From JAFAXD01 sp051985675 (GTDB taxonomy: Bacteria > Pseudomonadota > Alphaproteobacteria > Rhizobiales > Xanthobacteraceae), in NCBI GenBank assembly GCA_051985675.1, contig JBPYFJ010000007.1:1-64000 (forward strand): DNA of 64,000 bases, in the 5' to 3' direction. Every line of letters begins with the position of its first letter. Position 1 is the first letter of the stretch. The translations under genes and the position numbers were made by a program. Below, piece by piece: positions 52,394 to 60,609 of this stretch. The notes below the pieces were generated by a model that did no database searches, was not told the origin of the DNA, and saw nothing but the letters and a program-made list of their open reading frames with translations.

Positions 52394-53116
52394 TCAGCGG
52401 CTGTTTTGGAGATCGGGATTCTCGTAGTTGATTTGGAACAGGGCCGGATCGAGCTTCTTGCCCGCGTCGAGATTGTACACCGCGACCGTCGTGTCATAGC
52501 CCTGCGGGTCGGTCACCGTCCATTGCCGAAGTTTGAAGTCCTTGGCGCCGAATTTAAGCATCAGCCGGTTGGTTCCGACGAGCTGCTGTTCCTCGATCAC
52601 CACGGTCACGAACTGCTCATCCGCTCCGACCGACACCAGGTTGGTATCGCGCGCTAGATCGACGCGGTCAGCCACAAGGAAGCGCAAGGGAGTTTGTGAC
52701 AGCGGATAGAGGTCTTGCGTTGCCCGCTTGCGGTCGCGCACGACCACCGACTGGCCGTCGGCAATGACGTCGACCCGGCTCGGCGGCGAATATTCGAAGC
52801 GCACCTTGCCCGGCTTTTGAACGTAGAACTGGCCTTCGGTGCGCCGTCCGTCCGGGCCGACCTGCACGAAGTCACCGACGAGGGTCTTCATATTGGACAG
52901 GTAGGCGCTGACCCGCTCGACGAGCGCCCTGCCATCGAGCTGTTGTGGCTGCTGCTGCTCGGCGGTGTTGCTGGCCAGCGGGGTCGCGCGCTGGATGGAC
53001 GGCGGCTTTGGCGCGGAATCGCGGCCGGTGACCGCCCGCGGCACGGGTATGGTTTGCGCCGTGGCCGCGGCGGTGACGACAAACGCCACTGCGACTGCGC
53101 TAACGGTCTTGAACAT
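52394..53116 (-). CDS. Outer-membrane lipoprotein carrier LolA-type protein, copy 1
   Basis: A periplasmic LolA-fold protein of 240 residues. The signal peptide covers residues 1-20 (cleavage near ATAQ), a Gln/Pro-rich linker of about 40 residues follows, then the LolA core VSAYLSNMKTLVGDFVQVGPDG, GKVRFEYSPPSRVDVIADGQSVVVRDRK, to TVTDPQGYDTTVAVYNL. It would carry lipoproteins from LolCDE to the outer membrane. It is about 80% identical by eye to the next gene upstream, from which it is separated by 90 bp. Copy 1 has the longer linker. Overlapped or closely followed by xth. Confidence 0.92.
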   Translation of the reverse strand: MFKTVSAVAVAFVVTAAATAQTIPVPRAVTGRDSAPKPPSIQRATPLASNTAEQQQPQQLDGRALVERVSAYLSNMKTLVGDFVQVGPDGRRTEGQFYVQKPGKVRFEYSPPSRVDVIADGQSVVVRDRKRATQDLYPLSQTPLRFLVADRVDLARDTNLVSVGADEQFVTVVIEEQQLVGTNRLMLKFGAKDFKLRQWTVTDPQGYDTTVAVYNLDAGKKLDPALFQINYENPDLQNSR

Positions 53117-53194
53117 GCCCCATCTCCCCCAAGTTGGTATTTCTTTGACGACTTTCGGCGCGAGCGTCCATTGATCGTTTACACAAGTTACCAG

Positions 53195-53206
53195 ATCGTT
53201 AACGAT
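53195..53206. promoter_or_regulatory. 12-bp perfect palindrome between the lolA copies
   Basis: ATCGTTAACGAT, directly after the copy-2 stop. On the minus strand TTAACGATC is followed 12 bp later by TAAACGATC. It may be an operator for copy 1 or chance. Confidence 0.3.
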
Positions 53207-53875
53207 TCACCTGGTGTTCTGTAGATCGGGATTGTCATAGTTAATTTTGAACAAATCCGGATCAGGCTTCTTGTTGGTGTTGAGGTTGTAGACGGCGACC
53301 GTGGTGTCGTATCCCTGCGGGTCGGTCACCGTCCATTGTCGCAGCTGCAGGTCCTTCGCGCCAAACATCAGCACCAGGCGGTTGGTCCCCACGAACTGCT
53401 TTTCCTCGATCACCAGGGTCACAAAGACATCGTCCACGGCGACCGACACCAGGTTGGTGTCGCGTCCGAGGTCTATGCGATCCGACAGCAGGTAGCGTAG
53501 CGGCGTTTGCGACAGTGGATAGAGGTCCTGGGTCGCTAGCTTGCGATCACGCACGACCACGGACTGACCGTCCGCAATCACGTCGACCCGGCTCGGAGGC
53601 TTGTATTCGAAGCGCACTTTGCCGGGCTTTTGGATGAAGAACTGCCCTTCCGTGCGCGCGCCGTCAGGACCGACCTGAACGAAATCGCCCACCAGCGTCT
53701 GAATGTTGGACAAGTACCCGTTGATGCGCTCGACCAAAGCACGCTGCTTGGCTTCGCTGTTGGTTGAGTCTTGCGGCGCGGCCGCAGCGGTGCCGGTCGG
53801 TGGCACCGTCTGGGCGGCGGCTGACGCGATCACGGCGCCCAAAACCAGCGCGACCGTGGCTACGACCCGACCCAT
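53207..53875 (-). CDS. Outer-membrane lipoprotein carrier LolA-type protein, copy 2
   Basis: A 222-residue periplasmic LolA-fold protein, starting MGRVVATVALVLG with a signal peptide of about 21 residues (cleavage near AAAQ) and a short Ala/Ser-rich linker. The core runs from INGYLSNIQTLVGDFVQVGPDG to TVTDPQGYDTTVAVYNLNTNKK and ends NPDLQNTR. About 80% identity to copy 1 over the core points to a tandem duplication, with divergence greatest in the linker. It lies downstream of ftsK across a 338-bp gap, the usual ftsK-lolA-xth order with one lolA added. Confidence 0.92.
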   Translation of the reverse strand: MGRVVATVALVLGAVIASAAAQTVPPTGTAAAAPQDSTNSEAKQRALVERINGYLSNIQTLVGDFVQVGPDGARTEGQFFIQKPGKVRFEYKPPSRVDVIADGQSVVVRDRKLATQDLYPLSQTPLRYLLSDRIDLGRDTNLVSVAVDDVFVTLVIEEKQFVGTNRLVLMFGAKDLQLRQWTVTDPQGYDTTVAVYNLNTNKKPDPDLFKINYDNPDLQNTR

Positions 53876-54213
53876 ATGTCACCTCTTCGTTTCGCCAGCG
53901 CATGATCACGGAGGCTGGCCCTCGCGAGAGGGCAGCTTCGCCGTCGGGTCAAGCCCGCAAGTCAGCGTTTCCGATCAGACCATGCCCCCCGTCGCAAGCT
54001 CAAGGACGAAAATCCGCCCGATTCGCTCGGATTTTGCCCCTGTGCATTACCCCCGGCGGTCGCCCCTCAGCGCCGGGTCGAAAAGCCCCTTAACACATTG
54101 ACGCTGCACCAGTTTCGTCGAACGCGCAAGACCCTACAAGCGCCGCAGGCCAATGTTCGTTAATTTTTTAGGCGGACGATGTGGCCATTTCACGGCTCAC
54201 AACCGCCGTTCGG
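53876..54213. other. 338-bp intergenic region, ftsK / lolA copy 2
   Basis: A non-coding spacer between two minus-strand genes. It holds an 8-bp hairpin AAAATCCG/CGGATTTT (54009-54016 and 54028-54035) that could terminate ftsK transcription, and an A/T-rich stretch near 54160-54172. The lolA promoter should lie at its left end. I see no RNA gene or ORF of note. Confidence 0.5.
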
Positions 54214-56616
54214 TCACGACGCGTCGTCCGCGCCGCCCTCGATCAGGATTTCGCGCTTGCCGGCGTGATTGGCCTGGCCCACCACACCCTCCTGCTCCAT
54301 CCGTTCCATGATCGAGGCAGCGCGATTGTAACCGATCTGCAGGCGTCGCTGGATGTAGCTCGTCGAAGCCTTGCGATCGCGCAGCACGATCTGCACGGCC
54401 TGCTGATAGAGATCAGTCGCGTCGCCCGTCGCGCCCATGCCGGTTACATCGAAAATCGGATTGCCGTCGTCGTCCTCATCGCCACCCGCGGTGACATCCT
54501 CGAGATATTGCGGCGCGCCCTGCGATTTGAGATGGCGCACGATCTTTTCGACTTCGTCATCGGAGACGAACGGTCCATGCACGCGGCTGATGCGCCCGCC
54601 GCCCGCCATGTAGAGCATATCGCCCTGGCCGAGCAGCTGCTCAGCCCCCTGCTCGCCCAGAATGGTGCGACTGTCGATCTTGGAGGTGACCTGAAATGAA
54701 ATCCGCGTCGGGAAATTGGCCTTGATGGTGCCGGTAATAACGTCGACCGACGGACGCTGCGTCGCCAGAATGACGTGAATGCCGGCCGCGCGCGCCATCT
54801 GGGCGAGGCGCTGGATCGCGCCTTCGATGTCCTTGCCGGCGACCATCATCAGGTCGGCCATCTCGTCCACGATCACGACCAGGTACGGAAGGACATCGAG
54901 CTCGAACTCCTCGCGTTCGTAGATTGCCTCGCCGGTCTCCTTGTCATAGCCGGTGTGCACGGTGCGCGAGAGCGCTTCGCCCTTGGCTTTGGCTTCCGCC
55001 AGGCGGGTGTTGTAGCCGTCGATATTGCGCACGCCGAGCTTGGCCATTTTCTTGTAACGGTCCTCCATTTCGCGCACCGCCCACTTGAGCGCGACCACCG
55101 CCTTCCTGGGATCGGTAACGACCGGCGTCAGCAGGTGCGGAATGCCGTCGTAGACGGAAAGCTCGAGCATCTTAGGATCGACCATGATCAGACGGCACTG
55201 GTCAGGGCGGAGCCGGTACACCAAGCTCAGAATCATCGTATTAATAGCAACCGACTTGCCGGATCCGGTCGTGCCGGCGATCAGCAGGTGCGGCATGCGG
55301 GCGAGATCGACGATCACGGGCTCGCCCCCGATGGTCTTGCCGAGGCAGAGCGGCAGTTTCGCCGCCGAGTTCGCATAGTCGTCGGCCGACAGGAGCTCGC
55401 GCAGGTACACCTTTTCGCGCGTCGTGTTCGGGAGCTCGATCCCGATGGCATTGCGGCCCGACACTACGGCGACGCGTGCTGAGACCGCACTCATCGAGCG
55501 CGCGATGTCGTCGGCGAGGCCAATCACCCGCGACGATTTGATGCCGGGCGCAGGCTCAAGTTCGTAGAGCGTTACGACCGGGCCTGGCCGCGCATTGATG
55601 ATCTGGCCGCGCACGCCGAAATCATCGAGCACGCTTTCGAGCGCGCTCGCGTTCTCCTGAATGACTTGTTGGCTGGGCGCCGCGCGTTCATTGGGTTTGT
55701 ACGCGGCCAACAAGTTGAGAGGCGGCAGGACGTAGCCGTCCGACGTGCGGCGCGGGGCCCGCGGTAGCCGCGGCTTGGCCGGGGCGCGCGCCGCCTTGGC
55801 GGGCTCGTCTTCAACCGAGGGTTCGTCGATCGCGTCCGCGTCGCCGGTCAGCCGCGGCTCAAGGCGCTGCTCGGCCACGCGGCTGACCGGCGGGCGCGGC
55901 TTCGCGGCGCGGCGCCTGGATACCAGCCGCGCCAGTTGTGCCTTTGCACTCAACAATCCGTGCACCAGCCAGCCGATCGAGATTGCGGCCCCCGCCTCTT
56001 CGTCACGCTCGGCGCGGTCGGATCGTGCGCGCGGCGTGCGCAGCAGCAGGCCGCTGGCGACGGCGAGCGCTGCGAGCGCCCCGCAGCCGAGAACGATCGC
56101 CACGACGGTCCGGGTTACACCATCGAGCGGACCAAGAACGGCCGACGGCGCACGCAACACCAGGTCGCCGACGACACCGCCGAGCCCGGTCGGTAGCGGC
56201 CAGCCGGTCGTGCGCGGGAAGCACGCGACAAATCCGGCCGCGAGCGCGGTTCCGACGATCCAAAGCCCGAGCCGCAGCGGCTCACGGCACAGCAACTTGT
56301 GGGTGATGAGCCGCAAGCCCCAAGCCGCGATCGGGGCGATCAGCGCGATCGACGCCAGCCCGATCAACTGCATCATCAGGTCGGCGGTGACCGCGCCGGG
56401 CAGGCCCAGCAGATTGCGTACGGGTGCGCTGGTTGCGTGGCTGAACGAGGGATCCCTGACCGACCAGGTCGCCAGCGCGGCGACTGCCACCACGCTCAGC
56501 GCGATCAATCCGACGCCCACGACCTCCCGCAGGCGCCGCCGCACGGCGTCGCCGAGGTCGTCCGACAACAGGAACGACATGTCGATATTCTGCTGAAGCA
56601 CGGAGATCGCTCTCAT
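54214..56616 (-). CDS. ftsK: DNA translocase FtsK
   Basis: Septal DNA pump that links chromosome dimer resolution to division. It has 800 residues from ATG 56616, which overlaps the aminotransferase stop (ATGA). Four membrane helices fall within about residues 30-185, then an Arg/Pro-rich linker, the alpha domain, and the beta RecA-like motor with Walker A GTTGSGKSVAINT and Walker B VVIVDEMADLMM. The gamma winged-helix domain that reads KOPS/FRS sites ends the protein (LYQQAVQIVLRDRKASTSYIQRRLQIGYNRA). Confidence 0.97.
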   Translation of the reverse strand: MRAISVLQQNIDMSFLLSDDLGDAVRRRLREVVGVGLIALSVVAVAALATWSVRDPSFSHATSAPVRNLLGLPGAVTADLMMQLIGLASIALIAPIAAWGLRLITHKLLCREPLRLGLWIVGTALAAGFVACFPRTTGWPLPTGLGGVVGDLVLRAPSAVLGPLDGVTRTVVAIVLGCGALAALAVASGLLLRTPRARSDRAERDEEAGAAISIGWLVHGLLSAKAQLARLVSRRRAAKPRPPVSRVAEQRLEPRLTGDADAIDEPSVEDEPAKAARAPAKPRLPRAPRRTSDGYVLPPLNLLAAYKPNERAAPSQQVIQENASALESVLDDFGVRGQIINARPGPVVTLYELEPAPGIKSSRVIGLADDIARSMSAVSARVAVVSGRNAIGIELPNTTREKVYLRELLSADDYANSAAKLPLCLGKTIGGEPVIVDLARMPHLLIAGTTGSGKSVAINTMILSLVYRLRPDQCRLIMVDPKMLELSVYDGIPHLLTPVVTDPRKAVVALKWAVREMEDRYKKMAKLGVRNIDGYNTRLAEAKAKGEALSRTVHTGYDKETGEAIYEREEFELDVLPYLVVIVDEMADLMMVAGKDIEGAIQRLAQMARAAGIHVILATQRPSVDVITGTIKANFPTRISFQVTSKIDSRTILGEQGAEQLLGQGDMLYMAGGGRISRVHGPFVSDDEVEKIVRHLKSQGAPQYLEDVTAGGDEDDDGNPIFDVTGMGATGDATDLYQQAVQIVLRDRKASTSYIQRRLQIGYNRAASIMERMEQEGVVGQANHAGKREILIEGGADDAS

Positions 56617-57824
56617 TGCAACGTAGCCACGATGCGGTGCAGTGCCTGAGCGGTGATGTTCTGGTCGTGCACCATGGCGACGCGAATGTACGCAGCCGCC
56701 GGATTGCTGCCGTCGCTTTGTGCATGCGCCAGATAGCGGCCCGGTAGAATGCGCACGCCGGCCTCGCTCCAAAGCTTCAACGCGACCGTTTCGCTGCCGC
56801 CGTAGGCTGAGACGTCGAGCCAAAGGAAGAAACCGCCCTCGGGACGTGTATAGTCATAGCGGTCGCCGATGATCTGGTCGGCGAGATCGAACTTCAGCTT
56901 GTAGAGTCGTCGGTTTTCTTCGACATGGGTCTCGTCTTCGTAGGCGAGTGCCGCAACCTCCTGCAGAGGTCCCGGCACCTGCGGCGCGACCACGTTTCGA
57001 ACGTCGAGGAACTTCTTGATAAAGCGACTCTCGCCGGCCGCGAGCCCAACCCGCAGGCCGGGGAGATTCGAACGCTTCGACAGCGAATTGAACACCACCA
57101 CATTGGAGAAGTCGGCTCCGGCCGCCTGCAACATTCCGGGTGGCGGCCGGCCGGTGGTGTAGATCTCCGAATAGCACTCGTCTGAAAAGATCAGAAAATC
57201 GTATCGGCGCGCCAGCGCAACCAACCGTTCGAGGTAGCGCAGACCGGCGACCGCGCCTTGCGGGTTCGTCGGCGATCCGAAGTAGATCGCGACCGTGCGA
57301 GACAGCAAATCGTCATCGAGTGAATCGAGATCGGGCAGAAAACCGCTTGCACGGGTCGCGGGCAGCAGCACGGGCTCGCAGCCGGCGGCGGCGGCGCCCG
57401 CCACATAGGCCGCATAAAACGGATTCGGCACCAGGATCGCGGGACGGGCAATCTGTTTGCCCGACAGCTCGCGGCCGGCAAGCGCCGCCAGAAACAAAGC
57501 TTCGCGCGTGCCGTTGACGACCAGCGTTTCAGTCTCAGGGTCGACGCTGCGGGGCAGCGCGAAACGCCGGTCGAGCCAGCGCGCGGCGGCGCGGCGAAAA
57601 TGCTCGTTCCCCTTCGTGGGCGGATAGCGGCCGAAGTCCTTCAAGCTTGCTTCAATCACGCTTCCGACAAACGGTGGGATCGGATGCTGGGGCTCGCCAA
57701 CGGTGAGATTGATCGGCGGCTGGCCGGGTTTGATATCGCCCAGCAGCTCGGTCAGCCGGACGAAAGGCGAGCGCGTTTGCACAGTCCGAACGTTGTGGGG
57801 TGGCGGCGGTTCGGCGCTACTCAT
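56613..57824 (-). CDS. PLP-dependent class I aminotransferase (DapC-like)
   Basis: A 403-residue fold-type I aminotransferase. The PLP lysine is in VFNSLSKRSNLPGLRVG, and SPTNPQG and FSDECYSEIY are cofactor contacts. It resembles the succinyldiaminopimelate aminotransferase (DapC) branch that Rhizobiales carry next to ftsK, which would place it in lysine and diaminopimelate synthesis; another keto-acid substrate is possible. It is coupled to ftsK by a 4-nt overlap. Confidence 0.9.
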   Translation of the reverse strand: MSSAEPPPPHNVRTVQTRSPFVRLTELLGDIKPGQPPINLTVGEPQHPIPPFVGSVIEASLKDFGRYPPTKGNEHFRRAAARWLDRRFALPRSVDPETETLVVNGTREALFLAALAGRELSGKQIARPAILVPNPFYAAYVAGAAAAGCEPVLLPATRASGFLPDLDSLDDDLLSRTVAIYFGSPTNPQGAVAGLRYLERLVALARRYDFLIFSDECYSEIYTTGRPPPGMLQAAGADFSNVVVFNSLSKRSNLPGLRVGLAAGESRFIKKFLDVRNVVAPQVPGPLQEVAALAYEDETHVEENRRLYKLKFDLADQIIGDRYDYTRPEGGFFLWLDVSAYGGSETVALKLWSEAGVRILPGRYLAHAQSDGSNPAAAYIRVAMVHDQNITAQALHRIVATLQ

Positions 57825-57985
57825 TTACATCCACAGGATCAGGGTCCGCGACGGAGACGATGCGGGTTCCGGGATTGCGGCCCACCATAGGGGTGGCGGG
57901 TTAAGGGCCGTTTAACCATCGCTGGCCGGGCTGCCAATGAAATTCTTGCATTGGAACGGGGGGCAGCGGCGTGTGATCGCAGCGT

Positions 57986-58023
57986 GCAAAAAGAAGGAGG
58001 CCCCGGTATGAACCGGGGCCTCC
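57986..58023 (-). terminator. Rho-independent terminator of amtB
   Basis: A perfect 12-bp GC-rich stem (57996-58007 with 58012-58023) around a 4-nt loop, followed on the minus strand by TTCTTTTT. It lies 46 bp after the amtB stop. The textbook shape makes this the clearest intrinsic terminator in the window. Confidence 0.93.
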
Positions 58024-58069
58024 CGACGGAGGGGGCGGTGCCGGGTATCCGCCCCAACCGCGTTCCGGG

Positions 58070-59518
58070 TTACTGGACGGCTTCGCCGTGCAGCGCGAGG
58101 TCGAGGCCTTCGCGTTCGACCTCTTCGCTGACCCGCAGACCGATGAAGAGGTCCACGATCTTGAGCAGGATCAACGAAACGACGGCGTCATAGACGAACA
58201 CGGTGACGACGCCGATGCACTGGTTGATGAACTGCTGGACGTTGCCATAGAACGCGCCGGCGGTTCCGCCGTATTGCTCGACCGCGAAGACGCCGGTGAG
58301 CAGCGCGCCGACGATGCCGCCGACCGCATGCACGCCGAACGCGTCGAGCGCGTCATCGTAGCCGAACATGTGCTTGAGGCCGGTGCAGCCCCAGTAGCAC
58401 ACGATGCCCGCCGCCACGCCAATGACCAGCGAGCCGATCGGACCGACGAAACCCGACGCCGGCGTGATGGCGACGAGGCCGGCCACTGCGCCGGTTGCGA
58501 TGCCGATCACCGTCGGCTTGCCGCGCATGGCCCATTCCACCAGCATCCAGGTGAAGCCCGCGGTGGCGGTGGCGAATTGCGTAACGCCCATCGCCATGCC
58601 GGCCTGCATGCCCGCGCTCACCGCCGAACCGGCGTTGAAACCGAACCAACCGACCCACAGCAAGGAAGCGCCGATGAAGGTCAGCACCATGTTGTGGGGC
58701 GGACCCTGGTCCTTACGCTTGCCAAGCATGAGACAGCACATCAGGCCGGCCGTACCCGAGTTGATGTGCACCACGGTGCCGCCTGCGAAGTCGAGCACCT
58801 TGACCCAACCCGCGAAGTCGCCCTTGTCGTCGACGTTGACTGCGCTGAAGATGCCATCGGGTCCCCACACCCAGTGCGCGATCGGCGAATAGACGAAGAT
58901 CGCCCAGAGCCCGATGAACCACAGCATGGCCGAGAACTTCATACGCTCGGCGAACGCTCCGGCGATCAGGGCCGGGGTGATAATCGCAAAGGTCAGCTGG
59001 AAGCAGACGTAGACCATCTCGGGAATGGTCGGCGCCAACGGGTTCGGATTGCCGATGCCTTTCGAGATATCGCTCAGCACGTTCTGCAGGAACGCTCGAT
59101 CAAGCCCGCCGATGAACGGAGAGCCGCCCCGGAATGCCAGGCTGTAGGTGAAGATCACCCAGAGAATCGTGATCAGACAGGTGATGGCAAAGCTCGTCAT
59201 CACCGTGTCGCCCACGTTCTTCTTGCGCACCATGCCGCCGTAGAACAGGCCGAGACCGGGGATGGTCATCATCAGCACGAGTGCGACCGATGCGAGCATC
59301 CAGGCGGTGTCACCGGAATTCGGGGTGCAATTTTCAAGCACCTTCGCGGAGCAAGCGGGGGGCCCGGCGTCGGCGGGGGCAGCGGCTGGGGCGGCCGGTG
59401 CGGCCGCGGGCGCCTGCGCATACGACGCGTCGAAGGTCGGAAGGCTGAGGAAAATGCCGACCAGCAGCCCGAGGGCGAGAGCAAGAAGCCCCGCACGTGT
59501 CAGTTTCTTGAACGTCAT
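58070..59518 (-). CDS. amtB: Ammonium transporter AmtB
   Basis: Trimeric inner-membrane ammonium channel gated by PII. It has 482 residues from ATG 59518 with GGAGTTG upstream. A cleavable signal peptide (about 1-35) and an Ala/Pro-rich linker precede PNSGDTAWMLASVALVLMM and eleven membrane helices. The twin pore histidines are in VVHINSGTAG and GVHAVGGIVG. It lies 41 bp after a PII gene, the classic glnK-amtB pair, and is closed by a strong terminator. Confidence 0.97.
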   Translation of the reverse strand: MTFKKLTRAGLLALALGLLVGIFLSLPTFDASYAQAPAAAPAAPAAAPADAGPPACSAKVLENCTPNSGDTAWMLASVALVLMMTIPGLGLFYGGMVRKKNVGDTVMTSFAITCLITILWVIFTYSLAFRGGSPFIGGLDRAFLQNVLSDISKGIGNPNPLAPTIPEMVYVCFQLTFAIITPALIAGAFAERMKFSAMLWFIGLWAIFVYSPIAHWVWGPDGIFSAVNVDDKGDFAGWVKVLDFAGGTVVHINSGTAGLMCCLMLGKRKDQGPPHNMVLTFIGASLLWVGWFGFNAGSAVSAGMQAGMAMGVTQFATATAGFTWMLVEWAMRGKPTVIGIATGAVAGLVAITPASGFVGPIGSLVIGVAAGIVCYWGCTGLKHMFGYDDALDAFGVHAVGGIVGALLTGVFAVEQYGGTAGAFYGNVQQFINQCIGVVTVFVYDAVVSLILLKIVDLFIGLRVSEEVEREGLDLALHGEAVQ

Positions 59519-59559
59519 TGTTTCAACTCCTGTCCGTAGACGTTTCGCGAGGTGCGGGC

Positions 59560-59898
59560 TCAAAGCGCTGCGGCGTCGGTTTCGCCGGTGCGAATGCGCA
59601 CGGCCTGATCGATGGCGAACACGAATATTTTCCCGTCGCCGATCTGCCCGGTTTTGGCCGCTGCGGTAATCGCATCGATAACTTTGTCGACTTGGGCGGC
59701 AGCAACCGCCACCTCGATCTTGATCTTCGGCAGGAAGCTCACCGCATATTCGGTGCCGCGGTAGATTTCGGTGTGGCCTTTCTGGCGGCCATAGCCCTTG
59801 ACTTCGGTCACCGTCAGCCCGGACACGCCGACGGCGGTCAGGGCGTCGCGGACCTCGTCGAGCTTGAAGGGCTTGATGATGGCCATGACGATTTTCAT
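59560..59898 (-). CDS. glnK: Nitrogen regulatory protein PII (GlnK-type), amtB-proximal copy
   Basis: A 112-residue PII trimer subunit from ATG 59898; the longer frame to 60021 is not supported. It senses 2-oxoglutarate and ATP/ADP and blocks AmtB. The T-loop KGYGRQKGHTEIYRGTEY carries the uridylylation site Y51; the B-loop is KTGQIGDGKIFV. A near-consensus sigma-54 site lies about 107 bp upstream. It differs from the second PII gene at roughly a third of positions. Confidence 0.96.
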   Translation of the reverse strand: MKIVMAIIKPFKLDEVRDALTAVGVSGLTVTEVKGYGRQKGHTEIYRGTEYAVSFLPKIKIEVAVAAAQVDKVIDAITAAAKTGQIGDGKIFVFAIDQAVRIRTGETDAAAL

Positions 59899-60004
59899 GG
59901 GTTGTAATCCCCCGGTTAGGGCCCGCACTGGCGAAGCAGAACGGGCCGTCTCAACGCGCTCGGCATGTGCGACGTAATCGCGCAGGCATCGCGGCGGGGA
60001 GGGA

Positions 60005-60020
60005 ATCAAGCCCCGTGCCA
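60005..60020 (-). promoter_or_regulatory. Candidate sigma-54 promoter of glnK-amtB
   Basis: Minus strand TGGCACGGGGCTTGAT matches TGGCACG-N4-TTGCW except that the -12 dinucleotide is GA instead of GC. RpoN/NtrC control of glnK-amtB is general in proteobacteria. The -12 deviation lowers confidence. Confidence 0.5.
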
Positions 60021-60124
60021 TGTTTGCAAGCGCGCGCTAAACCATTGCCATATATTGATATTCCGCCAAAGGTCAGCAGCCGCTTCAAATCCCCCCCCGG
60101 GGCGTGGCCCAACACTATGGCAAA

Positions 60125-60141
60125 TGCCTAAAAGATAGGCA
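60125..60141. other. Small hairpin between the two PII genes
   Basis: TGCCTA (60125-60130) and TAGGCA (60136-60141) form a 6-bp stem with a 5-nt loop, 50 bp downstream of the distal PII gene. A run of eight C lies nearby at 60091-60098. The hairpin could attenuate or end the first transcript. Confidence 0.4.
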
Positions 60142-60190
60142 GAGCAAAATCGGCCCAACCCAGAAGGGTGCAGGGACGGCGGCCGCGCAA

Positions 60191-60529
60191 TCAGACCGCG
60201 TCGGAATCCGTCTCGCCGGTACGTATGCGCAGGGCGTGCGCGAGCGGCATCACAAAAATCTTGCCGTCCCCGATCTGCCCGGTCTTTGCGGCGCGCTCGA
60301 TGGCGCCGACAATCTCGTCGGCCTGGGCGTCATTGACCGCCACCTCAACCCGAAGCTTGGGCAGGAAGGTCACCGCATATTCGGCGCCGCGGTAGATCTC
60401 GGTGTGGCCTTTTTGGCGGCCGTAGCCTTTGACCTCCGTCACCGTCATCCCGCTGATGCCCTGGTGCGTCAGCGCATCGCGCACGTCCTCAAGCTTGAAT
60501 GGTTTAATGACCGCGATGACGAGCTTCAT
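60191..60529 (-). CDS. Nitrogen regulatory protein PII, second copy
   Basis: A second 112-residue PII protein from ATG 60529 (the longer frame to 60562 is unsupported). It has the same T-loop length and Y51 (KGYGRQKGHTEIYRGAEY) and B-loop KTGQIGDGKIFV, and ends IRTGETDSDAV. It starts MKLVIAVIKPFKLEDVRDAL, close to E. coli GlnK. With the copy at 59.6 kb and amtB it forms a glnK-glnK-amtB series. A 20-bp tandem repeat overlaps its promoter region. GlnB or GlnK identity cannot be decided here; glnA is not adjacent. Confidence 0.95.
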   Translation of the reverse strand: MKLVIAVIKPFKLEDVRDALTHQGISGMTVTEVKGYGRQKGHTEIYRGAEYAVTFLPKLRVEVAVNDAQADEIVGAIERAAKTGQIGDGKIFVMPLAHALRIRTGETDSDAV

Positions 60530-60569
60530 ATGTCGGCCCCGGCGTATGCCAGACAGTCTCACCTACAAT

Positions 60570-60609
60570 GTTTGATACGGTCAAGTTTCGTTTGATGCGG
60601 TCAAGTCTC
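60570..60609. repeat. Two tandem 20-bp repeats upstream of the second PII gene
   Basis: GTTTGATACGGTCAAGTTTC (60570-60589) is followed directly by a copy matching at 18 of 20 positions (60590-60609). The second copy runs into the end of tesB. On the minus strand each unit contains CTTGACC, a possible -35 or operator half. Confidence 0.8.

Noticed and set aside
52394..52497. ATG 52497 as the start of xth.
   Set aside because: It would need a 104-bp overlap with lolA and an arginine-rich extension with no family match; kept only as an alternative.
58088..59539. A 483-codon plus-strand open frame opposite amtB.
   Set aside because: Charged, repetitive composition typical of the antisense of a membrane protein gene; amtB itself is unmistakable.
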